Assembly (NCBI GenBank): GCA_014376765.1
Contig: JACMQX010000091.1
Span: forward strand, 1-32,917
Direction of reading: 5' to 3'
DNA length: 32,917 nt
Source: Ramlibacter sp.
GTDB taxonomy: Bacteria > Pseudomonadota > Gammaproteobacteria > Burkholderiales > Burkholderiaceae_C
The translations under genes and the position numbers were made by a program. Position 1 is the stretch's first letter. The number at the start of each line of letters is the position of its first letter. The notes beneath the pieces are model-generated. The model was not told where the DNA came from. It did not search any database and saw only the letters and a program-made list of their open reading frames with translations. Shown piece after piece: positions 8,081 through 15,536 of this stretch.

Positions 8081-8284
8081 ATGCCCAAAATGAAGACCAA
8101 GAGCGGTGCGAAGAAGCGCTTCCGCGTTCGTCCAGGTGGCACCGTCAAGCGCGGTCAAGCCTTCAAGCGTCACATCCTGACGAAGAAGACCACCAAAAAT
8201 AAGCGCCATCTGCGCGGTTCAGTCACTGTGCATGAGACCAATATGGGTCATATGTCGCAGATGCTGCCCGGCCAGGGCATTTAA
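8081..8284 (+). CDS. rpmI: 50S ribosomal protein L35
   Basis: This is a 67-residue basic protein with the full L35 pattern: [16 protein letters not shown] at the N-terminus, [24 protein letters not shown] in two parts, and the C-terminal MLPGQGI. ATG 8081 has AAGAAGGAG upstream. L35 is a small protein of the large ribosomal subunit. It is followed after 25 bases by rplT, the usual rpmI-rplT pair. The structured leader at 7981-8044 may control both. Confidence 0.97.
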   Translation: MPKMKTKSGAKKRFRVRPGGTVKRGQAFKRHILTKKTTKNKRHLRGSVTVHETNMGHMSQMLPGQGI

Positions 8285-8309
8285 TTAACGACGAACAAGG
8301 AGTACTCAC

Positions 8310-8669
8310 ATGCCTCGCGTCAAACGTGGTGTAACGGCCCGCGCCCGCCACAAAAAAGTTTTAGCCCTTGCAAAAGGTTTCCGCGGCCGCCGCGGCAATG
8401 TTTTCCGGATCGCCAAAGAAGCGGTGATGAAGGCCGGGCAATATGCCTACCGTGACCGCCGTACCAAGAAGCGTGTTTTCCGCCAGTTGTGGATTGCCCG
8501 AATTAACGCCGCTGCGCGTGAATGCGGCATGACCTACAGCCAGTTCGCCAACGGCCTGAAGAAAGCCGGCATCGAAGTGGACCGCAAGGTCCTCGCTGAT
8601 ATTGCCGTGCATGACAAGGCCGCTTTTGGCAGCATCGTGGAGCAAGTCAGGGCCAAGCTGGCTGCTTGA
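8310..8669 (+). CDS. rplT: 50S ribosomal protein L20
   Basis: The 119-residue length and sequence are standard for L20: [62 protein letters not shown]20 binds 23S rRNA early in 50S assembly and in several bacteria represses its own operon by binding mRNA that mimics its rRNA site. AACAAGGAG precedes ATG 8310. The gene ends 102 bases before pheS, with a terminator-like hairpin in between. Confidence 0.98.
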   Translation: MPRVKRGVTARARHKKVLALAKGFRGRRGNVFRIAKEAVMKAGQYAYRDRRTKKRVFRQLWIARINAAARECGMTYSQFANGLKKAGIEVDRKVLADIAVHDKAAFGSIVEQVRAKLAA

Positions 8670-8722
8670 TTCTTGCGGTGCCCCGCCGTCCTGATGGGCG
8701 GCGGCATTCCAAGCAAACAGAG

Positions 8723-8760
8723 GGGCTGAGGCTTGAAAGAGCTTCAGCCCTTTCATTTTT
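8723..8760 (+). terminator. Terminator/attenuator between rplT and pheS
   Basis: GGGCTGAGGCT (8723-8733) pairs with AGCTTCAGCCC (8740-8750) over a six-base loop: eleven pairs with one G-T. It is followed by TTTCATTTTT (8751-8760). It ends only 11 bases before the pheS ATG. It could end the ribosomal transcript or act as a partial attenuator for pheST. No Phe-codon leader peptide is visible in 8670-8720. Confidence 0.75.
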
Positions 8761-8771
8761 GAGCTGAGTGT

Positions 8772-9809
8772 ATGAACGAGTTGGATTCCCTGATTGACGG
8801 CGCCCGGATAGCCTTTGCACAGGCGCAGACCCCCTCGGACCTGGAAAACGCCAAGGCGCAGTTCCTGGGGAAGTCAGGCCGCCTCACAGAGTTGATGAAG
8901 GGCATGGGCGCCCTGAGTGTTGAGGATAAGAAGACCCGAGGCGCGTCCATCAATCTTGCCAAGCAGGCGATTGAATCGGCACTTGCCGGCCGCAGGCAGG
9001 AGCTGGTGGAAACTGAACTGCAACTTCAGCTCAAGAGTGAAGCGCTGGACGTGAGCTTGCCGGGCCGCCAACGCGGACTGGGCGGCTTGCACCCCGTGTC
9101 ACTGACGCTGGAGCGAATTGAGGGTATCTTCGGGTCCATGGGTTTTGACGTGGCAGAAGGCCCGGAAATTGAAACCGACTGGTTCAACTTCACTGCGCTC
9201 AACACGCCCGAAGACCATCCGGCGCGGTCCATGCACGACACGTTCTATGTGGAGGGCGGTTACCTGTTGCGCACGCACACGAGCCCGATGCAGATCCGCC
9301 ATGCCGTCCAGCACGTCAAAAAGCACCGGGCCATCATCGATGCCGGCGGTACCATGCCCGAGATCCGCGTGATCGCGCCGGGCCGTACTTACCGCGTCGA
9401 CAGCGACGCCACCCATTCGCCCATGTTTCATCAATGCGAGGGCCTGTGGGTCGGCGAGAACGTCAGCTTCAAGGACCTCAAGGTCGTGTTCACTGATTTT
9501 TGCCGGACGTTCTTTGAATCGGACGATCTGGTCCTGCGCTTTCGCCCCAGCTTTTTCCCGTTCACCGAGCCAAGCGCCGAGATCGACATCCAGTTCCAGC
9601 GCGGCCCCCTCTCAGGCCGCTGGCTTGAAGTTGCTGGTTCCGGCCAAGTGCACCCAAACGTCATTCGCAATATGGGCCTGGACCCGGAGAAGTACATTGG
9701 CTTTGCCTTCGGCATGGGCCCGGACCGATTGACGATGCTGCGCTACGACGTCAATGATCTGCGCCTCTTCTTTGATGGCGACATCCGCTTCCTCAGCCAG
9801 TTTCAATAA
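8772..9809 (+). CDS. pheS: Phenylalanyl-tRNA synthetase alpha subunit
   Basis: PheS is the catalytic subunit of the alpha2-beta2 enzyme that charges tRNA-Phe. The 345-residue protein has the N-terminal coiled coil (residues 1-90) that contacts tRNA. The class II core follows, with [19 protein letters not shown], the motif 2 region [30 protein letters not shown] and motif 3 in [19 protein letters not shown] 8772 fits the family N-terminus, although its ribosome binding site (TGAG) is weak. pheT follows 33 bases downstream. The terminator-like hairpin immediately upstream suggests the pheST pair is partly uncoupled from rplT. Confidence 0.98.
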   Translation: MNELDSLIDGARIAFAQAQTPSDLENAKAQFLGKSGRLTELMKGMGALSVEDKKTRGASINLAKQAIESALAGRRQELVETELQLQLKSEALDVSLPGRQRGLGGLHPVSLTLERIEGIFGSMGFDVAEGPEIETDWFNFTALNTPEDHPARSMHDTFYVEGGYLLRTHTSPMQIRHAVQHVKKHRAIIDAGGTMPEIRVIAPGRTYRVDSDATHSPMFHQCEGLWVGENVSFKDLKVVFTDFCRTFFESDDLVLRFRPSFFPFTEPSAEIDIQFQRGPLSGRWLEVAGSGQVHPNVIRNMGLDPEKYIGFAFGMGPDRLTMLRYDVNDLRLFFDGDIRFLSQFQ

Positions 9810-9842
9810 TCCGTTGAGTCACCCGAGTCGAGACACAAGAAC

Positions 9843-12275
9843 ATGCAATTCCCGGAATCCTGGCTGCGCGAATTCTGCAACCCGCCCCTGTCCACCGCCG
9901 AACTGGCCGCGACGCTCACCATGGCGGGGCTGGAGGTTGAAGAACTCAAACCTGTTGCGCCGCCGTTCACCAAGATCGTGGTCGGCAAGATCGTCGAAGC
10001 TGTGCAGCACCCCAACGCCGACCGGCTCAGGATCTGCCAGGTCGACGCAGGGCAGGGCGAGCTGCTCAACATCGTCTGCGGTGCGCCCAATGCGCGCGTG
10101 GGTATCAAGGTCCCGTGCGCGCTGGTGGGCGCCGTGCTTCCGCCGGGCGATGACGGCAAGCCGTTCGAGATCAAGGTGGGCAATCTGCGCGGCGTTGAGA
10201 GCCAGGGCATGCTTTGCTCGGCACGCGAGCTCAAGCTGTCGGACGACCATGGGGGTCTGCTGGAATTGCCCGATGACGCCCAGGTGGGCCGCGATGTGCG
10301 CGAGCAGCTTTCGCTGGACGACACGCTCTTCACCCTCAAGCTGACGCCCAACCTCGCTCACTGCTTGAGCGTGTATGGCGTCGCCCGCGAGGTGTCGGCG
10401 TTGACGGGATCACCACTGAAAGTGCCGGCCTTCGCGGCAGTGCAGAACACGCTGCAAGACACCCTGGCCGTGAAGGTCAGCGCGTCTGATCTGTGCGGCC
10501 GGTTTTCCGGCCGTATCGTGCGCAACGTCAACACCCGTGCGGCCACACCCCAGTGGATGGTGGACCGGCTGGCCCGTTGCGGTCAGCGCAGCGTGACGGC
10601 GCTGGTGGATATCTCCAACTATGTGATGTTCGAGTTCGGTCGTCCTTCCCACATCTTTGATCTCGACAAGATTCACGGTGGCCTGGACGTGCGCTGGGGC
10701 AAGCCCGGCGAGCAGCTCAAGCTGCTGAACGGCAACACGGTGACGGTGGACGCTTCAGTCGGTGTGATTGCCGACGAAGTGCAGGTCGAGTCCTTGGCCG
10801 GCATCATGGGCGGTGACGCCACCGCAGTGTCAGACGACACAAAAAATGTGTACGTGGAAGCAGCCTTCTGGTGGCCCAAATCCATCGCCGGCCGTTCACG
10901 CCGCTACAACTTTGCGACAGACGCTGGCCACAGGTTTGAGCGCGGCGTCGATCCGGGCCTGACCGTGGAACACCTTGAGCGCATCACGCAACTCATCCTT
11001 GACATCTGCGGCGGCGAGGCGGGCCCGATCACGGATGCGAAGGTCAAGCTGCCGCAGGTGCAGCCCGTGTCTCTGCGCATTGCGCGCGCGGTCAAGGTGA
11101 TTGGCATGCCGCTCACCCAGGCGCAGTGCGCCGATGCGCTCACGCGCTTGGGCCTGCCCGTCACGCAATCAGAGGGCGTGGTGTCGGTCATCCCGCCGTC
11201 GTATCGTTTTGACCTGCAGATCGAGGAAGACCTGATCGAGGAAGTCGCGCGCCTGGTTGGCTACAACAACCTGCCCACCACGCCTCCGCTGGCGCCCATC
11301 ACCGCCAAGCTGCGCAGTGAATCGCGCCGCAGCCCGTTTGCCGTGCGGCGCGCGCTGGCCGCAGCCGGTTACCAGGAGACGATCAACTTCAGTTTTGTTG
11401 AAGAGCGTCTGGAGGCGGACCTCGCCGGCAACGCAGATCCGGTGCGCCTGCTCAACCCCATCGCCAGCCAGATGAGCGTGATGCGTTCATCGCTGCTCGG
11501 CTCGTTGCTGCAGGTCGTCAAGTTCAATATCGATCGAAAGGCGGCGCGCGTGCGCGTGTTCGAGCTGGGCCGGGTTTTCCTGCGCGATGCATCAGTCAAG
11601 AACACCGACACGACGGTGGAGGGCTTTCACCAGCCGATGCGTGTGGCCGGCATGGCCTACGGCCCGGCCGACGCCTCTCAATGGAGCCGAAAAGAACAGG
11701 GCGCCGATTTCTTTGATGTGAAGGGCGACGTTGAATCACTGCTCGCCCCGTTAAAGGCGAGCTTTGAGCCAGCCTCGCACCCCGCCATGCACCCCGGCCG
11801 TTGCGCCAGTGTGCTGGTGCAAGGCAAAGTCGTTGGCCATGTCGGCGAGCTGCACCCCAAGTGGCGCCAGGCCTATGACCTGGCCCTTGCGCCCGTCATG
11901 TTCGAGCTGGACCTGGCGGCCGTTCTTGAGCGCGCGGTCCCTGCATTTAAGCCTGTCCCCAAATTTCAGGCGGTCGAGCGGGATATCGCAGTCATCGTGC
12001 CCGAGAGCGTGACGCACGCCGCGCTCATGCAAGCCGTGCAGGCCGCGTCAACGGGCGGTTTGTTGCGTGACGCCGTTCTGTTTGATGTGTACCGCCCCAA
12101 GCCCCACGCAGCAGGCACGGTCAGCCCGGGCATCGCGCAAGGTGAAAAGAGCCTGGCCGTGCGCTTGACGCTGTGCAGTGACGACGCCACACTCAATGAT
12201 GATCAGATCGAAACTGCGGTGCATGCCGTCATCGCCGAGCTTGCCAGCCGGATGGGCGCGCGGTTGAGAGCCTGA
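9843..12275 (+). CDS. pheT: Phenylalanyl-tRNA synthetase beta subunit
   Basis: PheT is the beta subunit, carrying editing and tRNA-binding domains. The 810 residues show an N-terminal MQFPESWLREFCNPPLS and the EMAP/OB-like tRNA-binding domain (about 40-150, with VGKIVEAVQHPNADRL and ESQGMLCS). Next come the B3/B4 editing domain, B5 with RFERGVDPGLTVEHLERI upstream and the IEEDLIEEVARLVGYNNLP segment, the catalytic-like core, and a C-terminal anticodon-binding FDX-ACB domain from about 710 (KFQAVERDIAVIVPE). The start has no strong ribosome binding site, so translation may be coupled to pheS. It is followed 39 bases later by ihfA, the conserved pheST-ihfA order. Confidence 0.98.
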   Translation: MQFPESWLREFCNPPLSTAELAATLTMAGLEVEELKPVAPPFTKIVVGKIVEAVQHPNADRLRICQVDAGQGELLNIVCGAPNARVGIKVPCALVGAVLPPGDDGKPFEIKVGNLRGVESQGMLCSARELKLSDDHGGLLELPDDAQVGRDVREQLSLDDTLFTLKLTPNLAHCLSVYGVAREVSALTGSPLKVPAFAAVQNTLQDTLAVKVSASDLCGRFSGRIVRNVNTRAATPQWMVDRLARCGQRSVTALVDISNYVMFEFGRPSHIFDLDKIHGGLDVRWGKPGEQLKLLNGNTVTVDASVGVIADEVQVESLAGIMGGDATAVSDDTKNVYVEAAFWWPKSIAGRSRRYNFATDAGHRFERGVDPGLTVEHLERITQLILDICGGEAGPITDAKVKLPQVQPVSLRIARAVKVIGMPLTQAQCADALTRLGLPVTQSEGVVSVIPPSYRFDLQIEEDLIEEVARLVGYNNLPTTPPLAPITAKLRSESRRSPFAVRRALAAAGYQETINFSFVEERLEADLAGNADPVRLLNPIASQMSVMRSSLLGSLLQVVKFNIDRKAARVRVFELGRVFLRDASVKNTDTTVEGFHQPMRVAGMAYGPADASQWSRKEQGADFFDVKGDVESLLAPLKASFEPASHPAMHPGRCASVLVQGKVVGHVGELHPKWRQAYDLALAPVMFELDLAAVLERAVPAFKPVPKFQAVERDIAVIVPESVTHAALMQAVQAASTGGLLRDAVLFDVYRPKPHAAGTVSPGIAQGEKSLAVRLTLCSDDATLNDDQIETAVHAVIAELASRMGARLRA

Positions 12276-12314
12276 AGCCGATCCAGAGCAACAACAAGAA
12301 CATTGAGGACGTCC

Positions 12315-12656
12315 ATGGAAATCTCCGTCGAAAGCCTGGAAACGCCGGCCCTGACCAAGGCCCAGCTTGCAGAACTTCTGTTCGAGCAGATCGGCCTGAA
12401 CAAGCGCGAATCCAAGGACATGATTGACGCCTTCTTCGACCTGATTGCCGACAGCCTGGTTGAAGGCGGCGACGTGAAGATCTCGGGCTTCGGCAATTTC
12501 CAGATCCGCACCAAAGCGCCCCGCCCGGGCCGTAACCCGCGCACTGGCGAGGCGATCCCGATCCAGGCGCGCCGCGTGGTCACCTTCCACGCCAGCCACA
12601 AGCTCAAAGAGCAAATCCAGGGCGACGGCCCTGCGGCTGGAGTTACAGATTTGTGA
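12315..12656 (+). CDS. ihfA: Integration host factor alpha subunit
   Basis: IHF-alpha pairs with IHF-beta to bend DNA sharply at specific sites in recombination, replication and transcription control. The 113-residue product has the HU/IHF fold: [27 protein letters not shown], a [14 protein letters not shown] strand and the DNA-intercalating arm [16 protein letters not shown] with its conserved proline. ATG 12315 is chosen because GAGGA lies just upstream; the alternative TTG 12303 would put that site inside the gene. Its place after pheT is the conserved proteobacterial arrangement. Confidence 0.97.
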   Translation: MEISVESLETPALTKAQLAELLFEQIGLNKRESKDMIDAFFDLIADSLVEGGDVKISGFGNFQIRTKAPRPGRNPRTGEAIPIQARRVVTFHASHKLKEQIQGDGPAAGVTDL

Positions 12657-12701
12657 CTTGAAACAACACCGGTAGCGTTTTGCGATCGCCCCCGGGAACT
12701 C

Positions 12702-12722
12702 ACTTTGCGCCTGAGGCAAAGT
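12702..12722 (+). promoter_or_regulatory. Inverted repeat upstream of the MerR-like gene
   Basis: ACTTTGC (12702-12708) and GCAAAGT (12716-12722) form a perfect seven-base dyad with a seven-base centre, 43 bases before the MerR-like start. No T tract follows, so it is unlikely to be the ihfA terminator. MerR-family proteins bind dyads between promoter elements, so an autoregulatory operator is possible. Confidence 0.4.
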
Positions 12723-12764
12723 TAGAGTAACCTAGAAACTTTCCGTCCTACCGCATTGATTTCA

Positions 12765-13211
12765 ATGGAGAAACCTCTCCCATCCATTCCCGCCAAACGT
12801 TACTTCACCATCGGTGAGGTCAGCGACCTGTGTGGCGTCAAGCCTCACGTGCTACGGTATTGGGAGCAGGAGTTCACGCAGCTGCGGCCGATGAAGCGGC
12901 GCGGCAACCGGCGCTATTACCAGCACCATGAAGTGCTCATGATCCGCCGCATCCGGGACTTGCTGTACGACCAGGGCTTCACCATCAGCGGTGCGCGCAA
13001 CAAGCTGCAGGAAATCGTGCAGGTCGAGCGCGACAAACGCAAGGCCGGTGAGGTCATGCTGGAGGGCGTTGAAGTTATTGAGGTGGACTCGGGCTTTGAC
13101 GACTTTGAAGACAGCACACCTGGCGAGGAAATCAGCGCTGCATCGCAAAAACTGCTGCTGGTGCGGCGCGAGTTGTTCGAGATTCGCGACCTGCTTACGG
13201 CGAGCTACTGA
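12765..13211 (+). CDS. MerR-family transcriptional regulator
   Basis: This 148-residue protein has an N-terminal winged helix (RYFTIGEVSDLCGVKPHVLRYWE, then RRGNRRYYQHHEVLMIRRI) at about residues 10-80, followed by a helical dimerisation region. The C-terminal part is acidic (EVDSGFDDFEDSTPGEE) with no cysteine cluster, so a metal sensor is unlikely. Regulators of this type regularly follow ihfA in proteobacteria; their ligand is unknown. ATG 12765 is the first ATG and starts four codons after the alternative TTG 12756; neither has a good ribosome binding site. A dyad at 12702-12722 may be its own operator. Confidence 0.85.
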   Translation: MEKPLPSIPAKRYFTIGEVSDLCGVKPHVLRYWEQEFTQLRPMKRRGNRRYYQHHEVLMIRRIRDLLYDQGFTISGARNKLQEIVQVERDKRKAGEVMLEGVEVIEVDSGFDDFEDSTPGEEISAASQKLLLVRRELFEIRDLLTASY

Positions 13212-13220
13212 GCGGGCGGG

Positions 13221-13226
13221 TATACT
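13221..13226 (+). promoter_or_regulatory. -10 element of the tRNA-Pro gene
   Basis: TATACT at 13221-13226 lies nine bases before the mature tRNA 5' end, the expected distance for a tRNA promoter with a short leader. A GC-rich discriminator-like sequence surrounds it. The -35 is unclear (TTACGG at 13195-13200 is too far). Confidence 0.45.
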
Positions 13227-13235
13227 TCGAAGCTT

Positions 13236-13312
13236 CGGCGTGTAGCGCAGCCTGGTAGCGCACTTGCATGGGGTGCAAGGGGTCGAAGGTTCGAATCCTT
13301 TCACGCCGACCA
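13236..13312 (+). tRNA. tRNA-Pro (anticodon GGG)
   Basis: The 77-base sequence folds as a full cloverleaf. The acceptor stem CGGCGTG (13236-13242) pairs with CACGCCG (13302-13308), followed by discriminator A and an encoded CCA (13310-13312). The D arm contains the TAGCGCAGCCTGGTAGCGC stretch. The anticodon arm is CTTGC / ATGGGGT / GCAAG, which places GGG at positions 34-36, and the T arm contains GGTTCGAATCC. It reads CCC and CCU proline codons. It follows the MerR-like gene and has its own terminator. Confidence 0.97.
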
Positions 13313-13323
13313 CAACAACAAGA

Positions 13324-13355
13324 GGGTTAGCAGAGTCATTCTGCTAACCCTTTTT
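13324..13355 (+). terminator. Rho-independent terminator after tRNA-Pro
   Basis: GGGTTAGCAGA (13324-13334) pairs perfectly with TCTGCTAACCC (13340-13350) over a five-base loop, followed by five T. It begins 12 bases after the tRNA CCA end. Confidence 0.93.
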
Positions 13356-13432
13356 CATTGGCTGAACCGTCATAATATTCTCGTGCCCCGCATCTGCGGC
13401 CCGTCATTCATGGCCCCCATTTTCACACCACC

Positions 13433-14323
13433 GTGACCACCGTAGTATTTGCTGATCTTGTGGGAAGCGTTGGCATCTTCGAGCGGCTGGGTGACCAGAC
13501 GGCATCGCATTTCGTCACGAAGCTCACGGGTGATTTAAGCCGGGTGTTCGAGCAGCATCACGGGCGCGTGGTCAAGCTACTTGGCGATGGCTTGTTCGTC
13601 GTGTTTCCTCGAGAGGGCGATGCGCTTGCAGCCTGCGTGACCATCCAGAAGCGGCTTCTGGAAGAACCGATCCACGCCGGCGGCACCGGCAACCCCATCC
13701 AGATGCAGATGGGTATCGAGTCCGGTGAAGTGGTCGAGATCGAGGGCGACTGTTTTGGCGATGCCGTCAACAGTGCTGCCCGGCTGGCGGACCTGGCAGG
13801 CGCAGAACAGATCCTCACGACGCAACGGGTACGCGACGCGCTCGCGCCCTTGTTGCGTGGGCCGTTGCGCAGCCTGGGTCCCATCTACCTTCGAGGCAAG
13901 TCCGAAGTCACCGAAGTGTTTCGTGTTGAATGGCAAACCGGCCGCGATGCCGATGCCACCATCATGGGCGTCTCCATGATGGCCAAGCCGCGCCAGCACT
14001 TGCTGGAGCTTTCGTTTGCCGGCCATACGCTCGCGCTGGAGCCCCGGGCCGAGAAGATCACCATTGGCCGCGCGACCACCGCCACCATGTCCGTCAATGA
14101 TTCGCGCGTCTCCCGCGTGCACGCCACACTCGATTGGCGCGGCGGGCAATTTGTGTTGTGCGATGTTTCCAGCTTTGGCACCTGGGTCTACATGGGCAAC
14201 CAGACCGAACCGGTGGTGCTCAGGCGCACCGAGTCTTACCTGGTTGGCAATGGCGAGATTACGCTGGGTTGCGAGCGGAGCGCTGAGAGCGCACCCCTGC
14301 TGCGCTTTGCCGTCAAAAACTGA
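13433..14323 (+). CDS. Class III adenylate cyclase with C-terminal FHA domain
   Basis: The protein (296 residues) joins a class III nucleotide cyclase domain (about 1-170) to a forkhead-associated domain (about 190-295). The cyclase keeps both metal aspartates (Asp8 in FADLVGS, Asp52 in KLLGDG), a Lys48/Asp106 pair typical of ATP specificity, and the transition-state Asn113 and Arg117 in GDAVNSAARL. It is therefore predicted to make cAMP. The FHA part has ITIGRATTATMSVNDSRVSRVHATL with the GR and SRVH signatures that bind phosphothreonine. The only plausible start is GTG 13433, with no clear ribosome binding site. The TagH-like and kinase genes follow on the same strand, so the FHA domain could recognise that kinase's targets. 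Confidence 0.85.
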   Translation: MTTVVFADLVGSVGIFERLGDQTASHFVTKLTGDLSRVFEQHHGRVVKLLGDGLFVVFPREGDALAACVTIQKRLLEEPIHAGGTGNPIQMQMGIESGEVVEIEGDCFGDAVNSAARLADLAGAEQILTTQRVRDALAPLLRGPLRSLGPIYLRGKSEVTEVFRVEWQTGRDADATIMGVSMMAKPRQHLLELSFAGHTLALEPRAEKITIGRATTATMSVNDSRVSRVHATLDWRGGQFVLCDVSSFGTWVYMGNQTEPVVLRRTESYLVGNGEITLGCERSAESAPLLRFAVKN

Positions 14324-14377
14324 CAACGCTGGCACCACGCGCCATGACTGCAGCGACATAAATCAACAGCGCTTCAG

Positions 14378-15478
14378 ATGCAGTTTGAACTTCAAATCAC
14401 CGGCCCTGGCTTGAGGACCAAATGCCACTTGGCAGAAGGCCAGTCCGTGCTGGTCGGGCGCGACACCGATTGCGATCTGTGCCTGCCCGACCCCGAGCGT
14501 ACGGTGTCCCGCCAGCACGTGGTCATGTGGGTCCAGGGTGGGCAGATGAATCTTCGGGTGCTGTCGGTTGTCAATGGCGTGGACTTGTCTACAGGTGAGT
14601 TGCTGCCCGGTGGCGTAGCCGTTCTTGGTATGGGTGAAGTGGTGGTGGTGGGTGACTACAACATCACGCTGGCTGCGGCTCTTGACGATGTTGCCGCAGA
14701 CGCATCGGCCAGCGGCATAGCGACGGGGGCGATGGTCGCGCATGGCGATCAGGATCCGTTTGGCGAATGGGGTTTTGATGCTTCGGAAAGCCTGACCCAT
14801 ATGCCTCACACGCTCCATATGGCGGCAGATTTGGCGGCCTCCGCGATCAGCCGGTTGCCAGGCGGCTCATCCGTGATGTCTGCCGATGCGGCCGCGCTGT
14901 TCGCAGGGCTTGGCATCGCGCCGGACAGACTGGGCGCCATGGGCACGGCTGAGCTTGAGGCTGCGGGCCGCAGGATCCGAATCGCCATGCAGGGCCTGTT
15001 CGAGCTCTACGAAGCCAAGGTGGAATTGACCCGTGAAATGGGTGCCGATGAGCGCACCATGGTGGCCGCGCGCGAGACCAATCCCCTGAAGACCGACTGG
15101 GCCTTGAACACCAAGCTGGAATACCTGCTGGGCGCGCAGCCGCTGGCCCCTGCATTTGCTGCACCTGAAACGGCGCTGGCCAGCCTGGTAGACGAACTTC
15201 GCATTCACGACATGGCTGTGACGGCTGCGTCGCGAGCGGTGCTGGAAGGCGCCTTGCGTGAGTTCGAGCCCGAGCGGCTGCAGGCCAGCATCGCGCAGGA
15301 TAAATCGCAGGGTAGCCTGCTCGCCAGACTCAGGCCGTGGGAAGCCTTCGCCCGATTCCATGCCCAGGAAAGCAGTCGCATGCCGCAATGGCTCGACCGC
15401 CTTTTCAACCGCTTTTTCCTGCCCGCCTATACGCGGGAGACCACCCGCATGAAGCGCGAAAGCACGCGGCTCGAATGA
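14378..15478 (+). CDS. FHA-domain protein with type VI secretion TagH/ImpI-type C-terminus
   Basis: The protein has 366 residues. The N-terminal FHA domain (about 1-100) contains VLVGRDTDCDLCLPDPERTVSRQHVVMW and a later NGVDLSTGELL. A low-complexity acidic linker follows. The C-terminal half (about 190-360) resembles the C-terminal domain of type VI secretion FHA proteins (TagH, ImpI, VasC): NPLKTDWALNTKLEYLLG, LVDELRIHDMAVTAASRAVL, REFEPERL and RPWEAFARFHAQ. In type VI systems such proteins are phosphorylated by a PpkA-like kinase to trigger assembly; a kinase gene follows 58 bases downstream here. No secretion structural genes are in the window, so it may act at a distance or have been repurposed. 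ATG 14378 lacks a strong ribosome binding site. Confidence 0.8.
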   Translation: MQFELQITGPGLRTKCHLAEGQSVLVGRDTDCDLCLPDPERTVSRQHVVMWVQGGQMNLRVLSVVNGVDLSTGELLPGGVAVLGMGEVVVVGDYNITLAAALDDVAADASASGIATGAMVAHGDQDPFGEWGFDASESLTHMPHTLHMAADLAASAISRLPGGSSVMSADAAALFAGLGIAPDRLGAMGTAELEAAGRRIRIAMQGLFELYEAKVELTREMGADERTMVAARETNPLKTDWALNTKLEYLLGAQPLAPAFAAPETALASLVDELRIHDMAVTAASRAVLEGALREFEPERLQASIAQDKSQGSLLARLRPWEAFARFHAQESSRMPQWLDRLFNRFFLPAYTRETTRMKRESTRLE

Positions 15479-15536
15479 CCTTGCGCGAAAGTTGTACCGT
15501 TAGAATAAGTCTCCCTCGTTACATCCGATTGCACAT

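Noticed and set aside
13410..13436. Eight-codon mini-frame ending in TGA that overlaps the cyclase GTG start
   Set aside because: It has no ribosome binding site or informative codons; the overlap is the trivial GTGA pattern.
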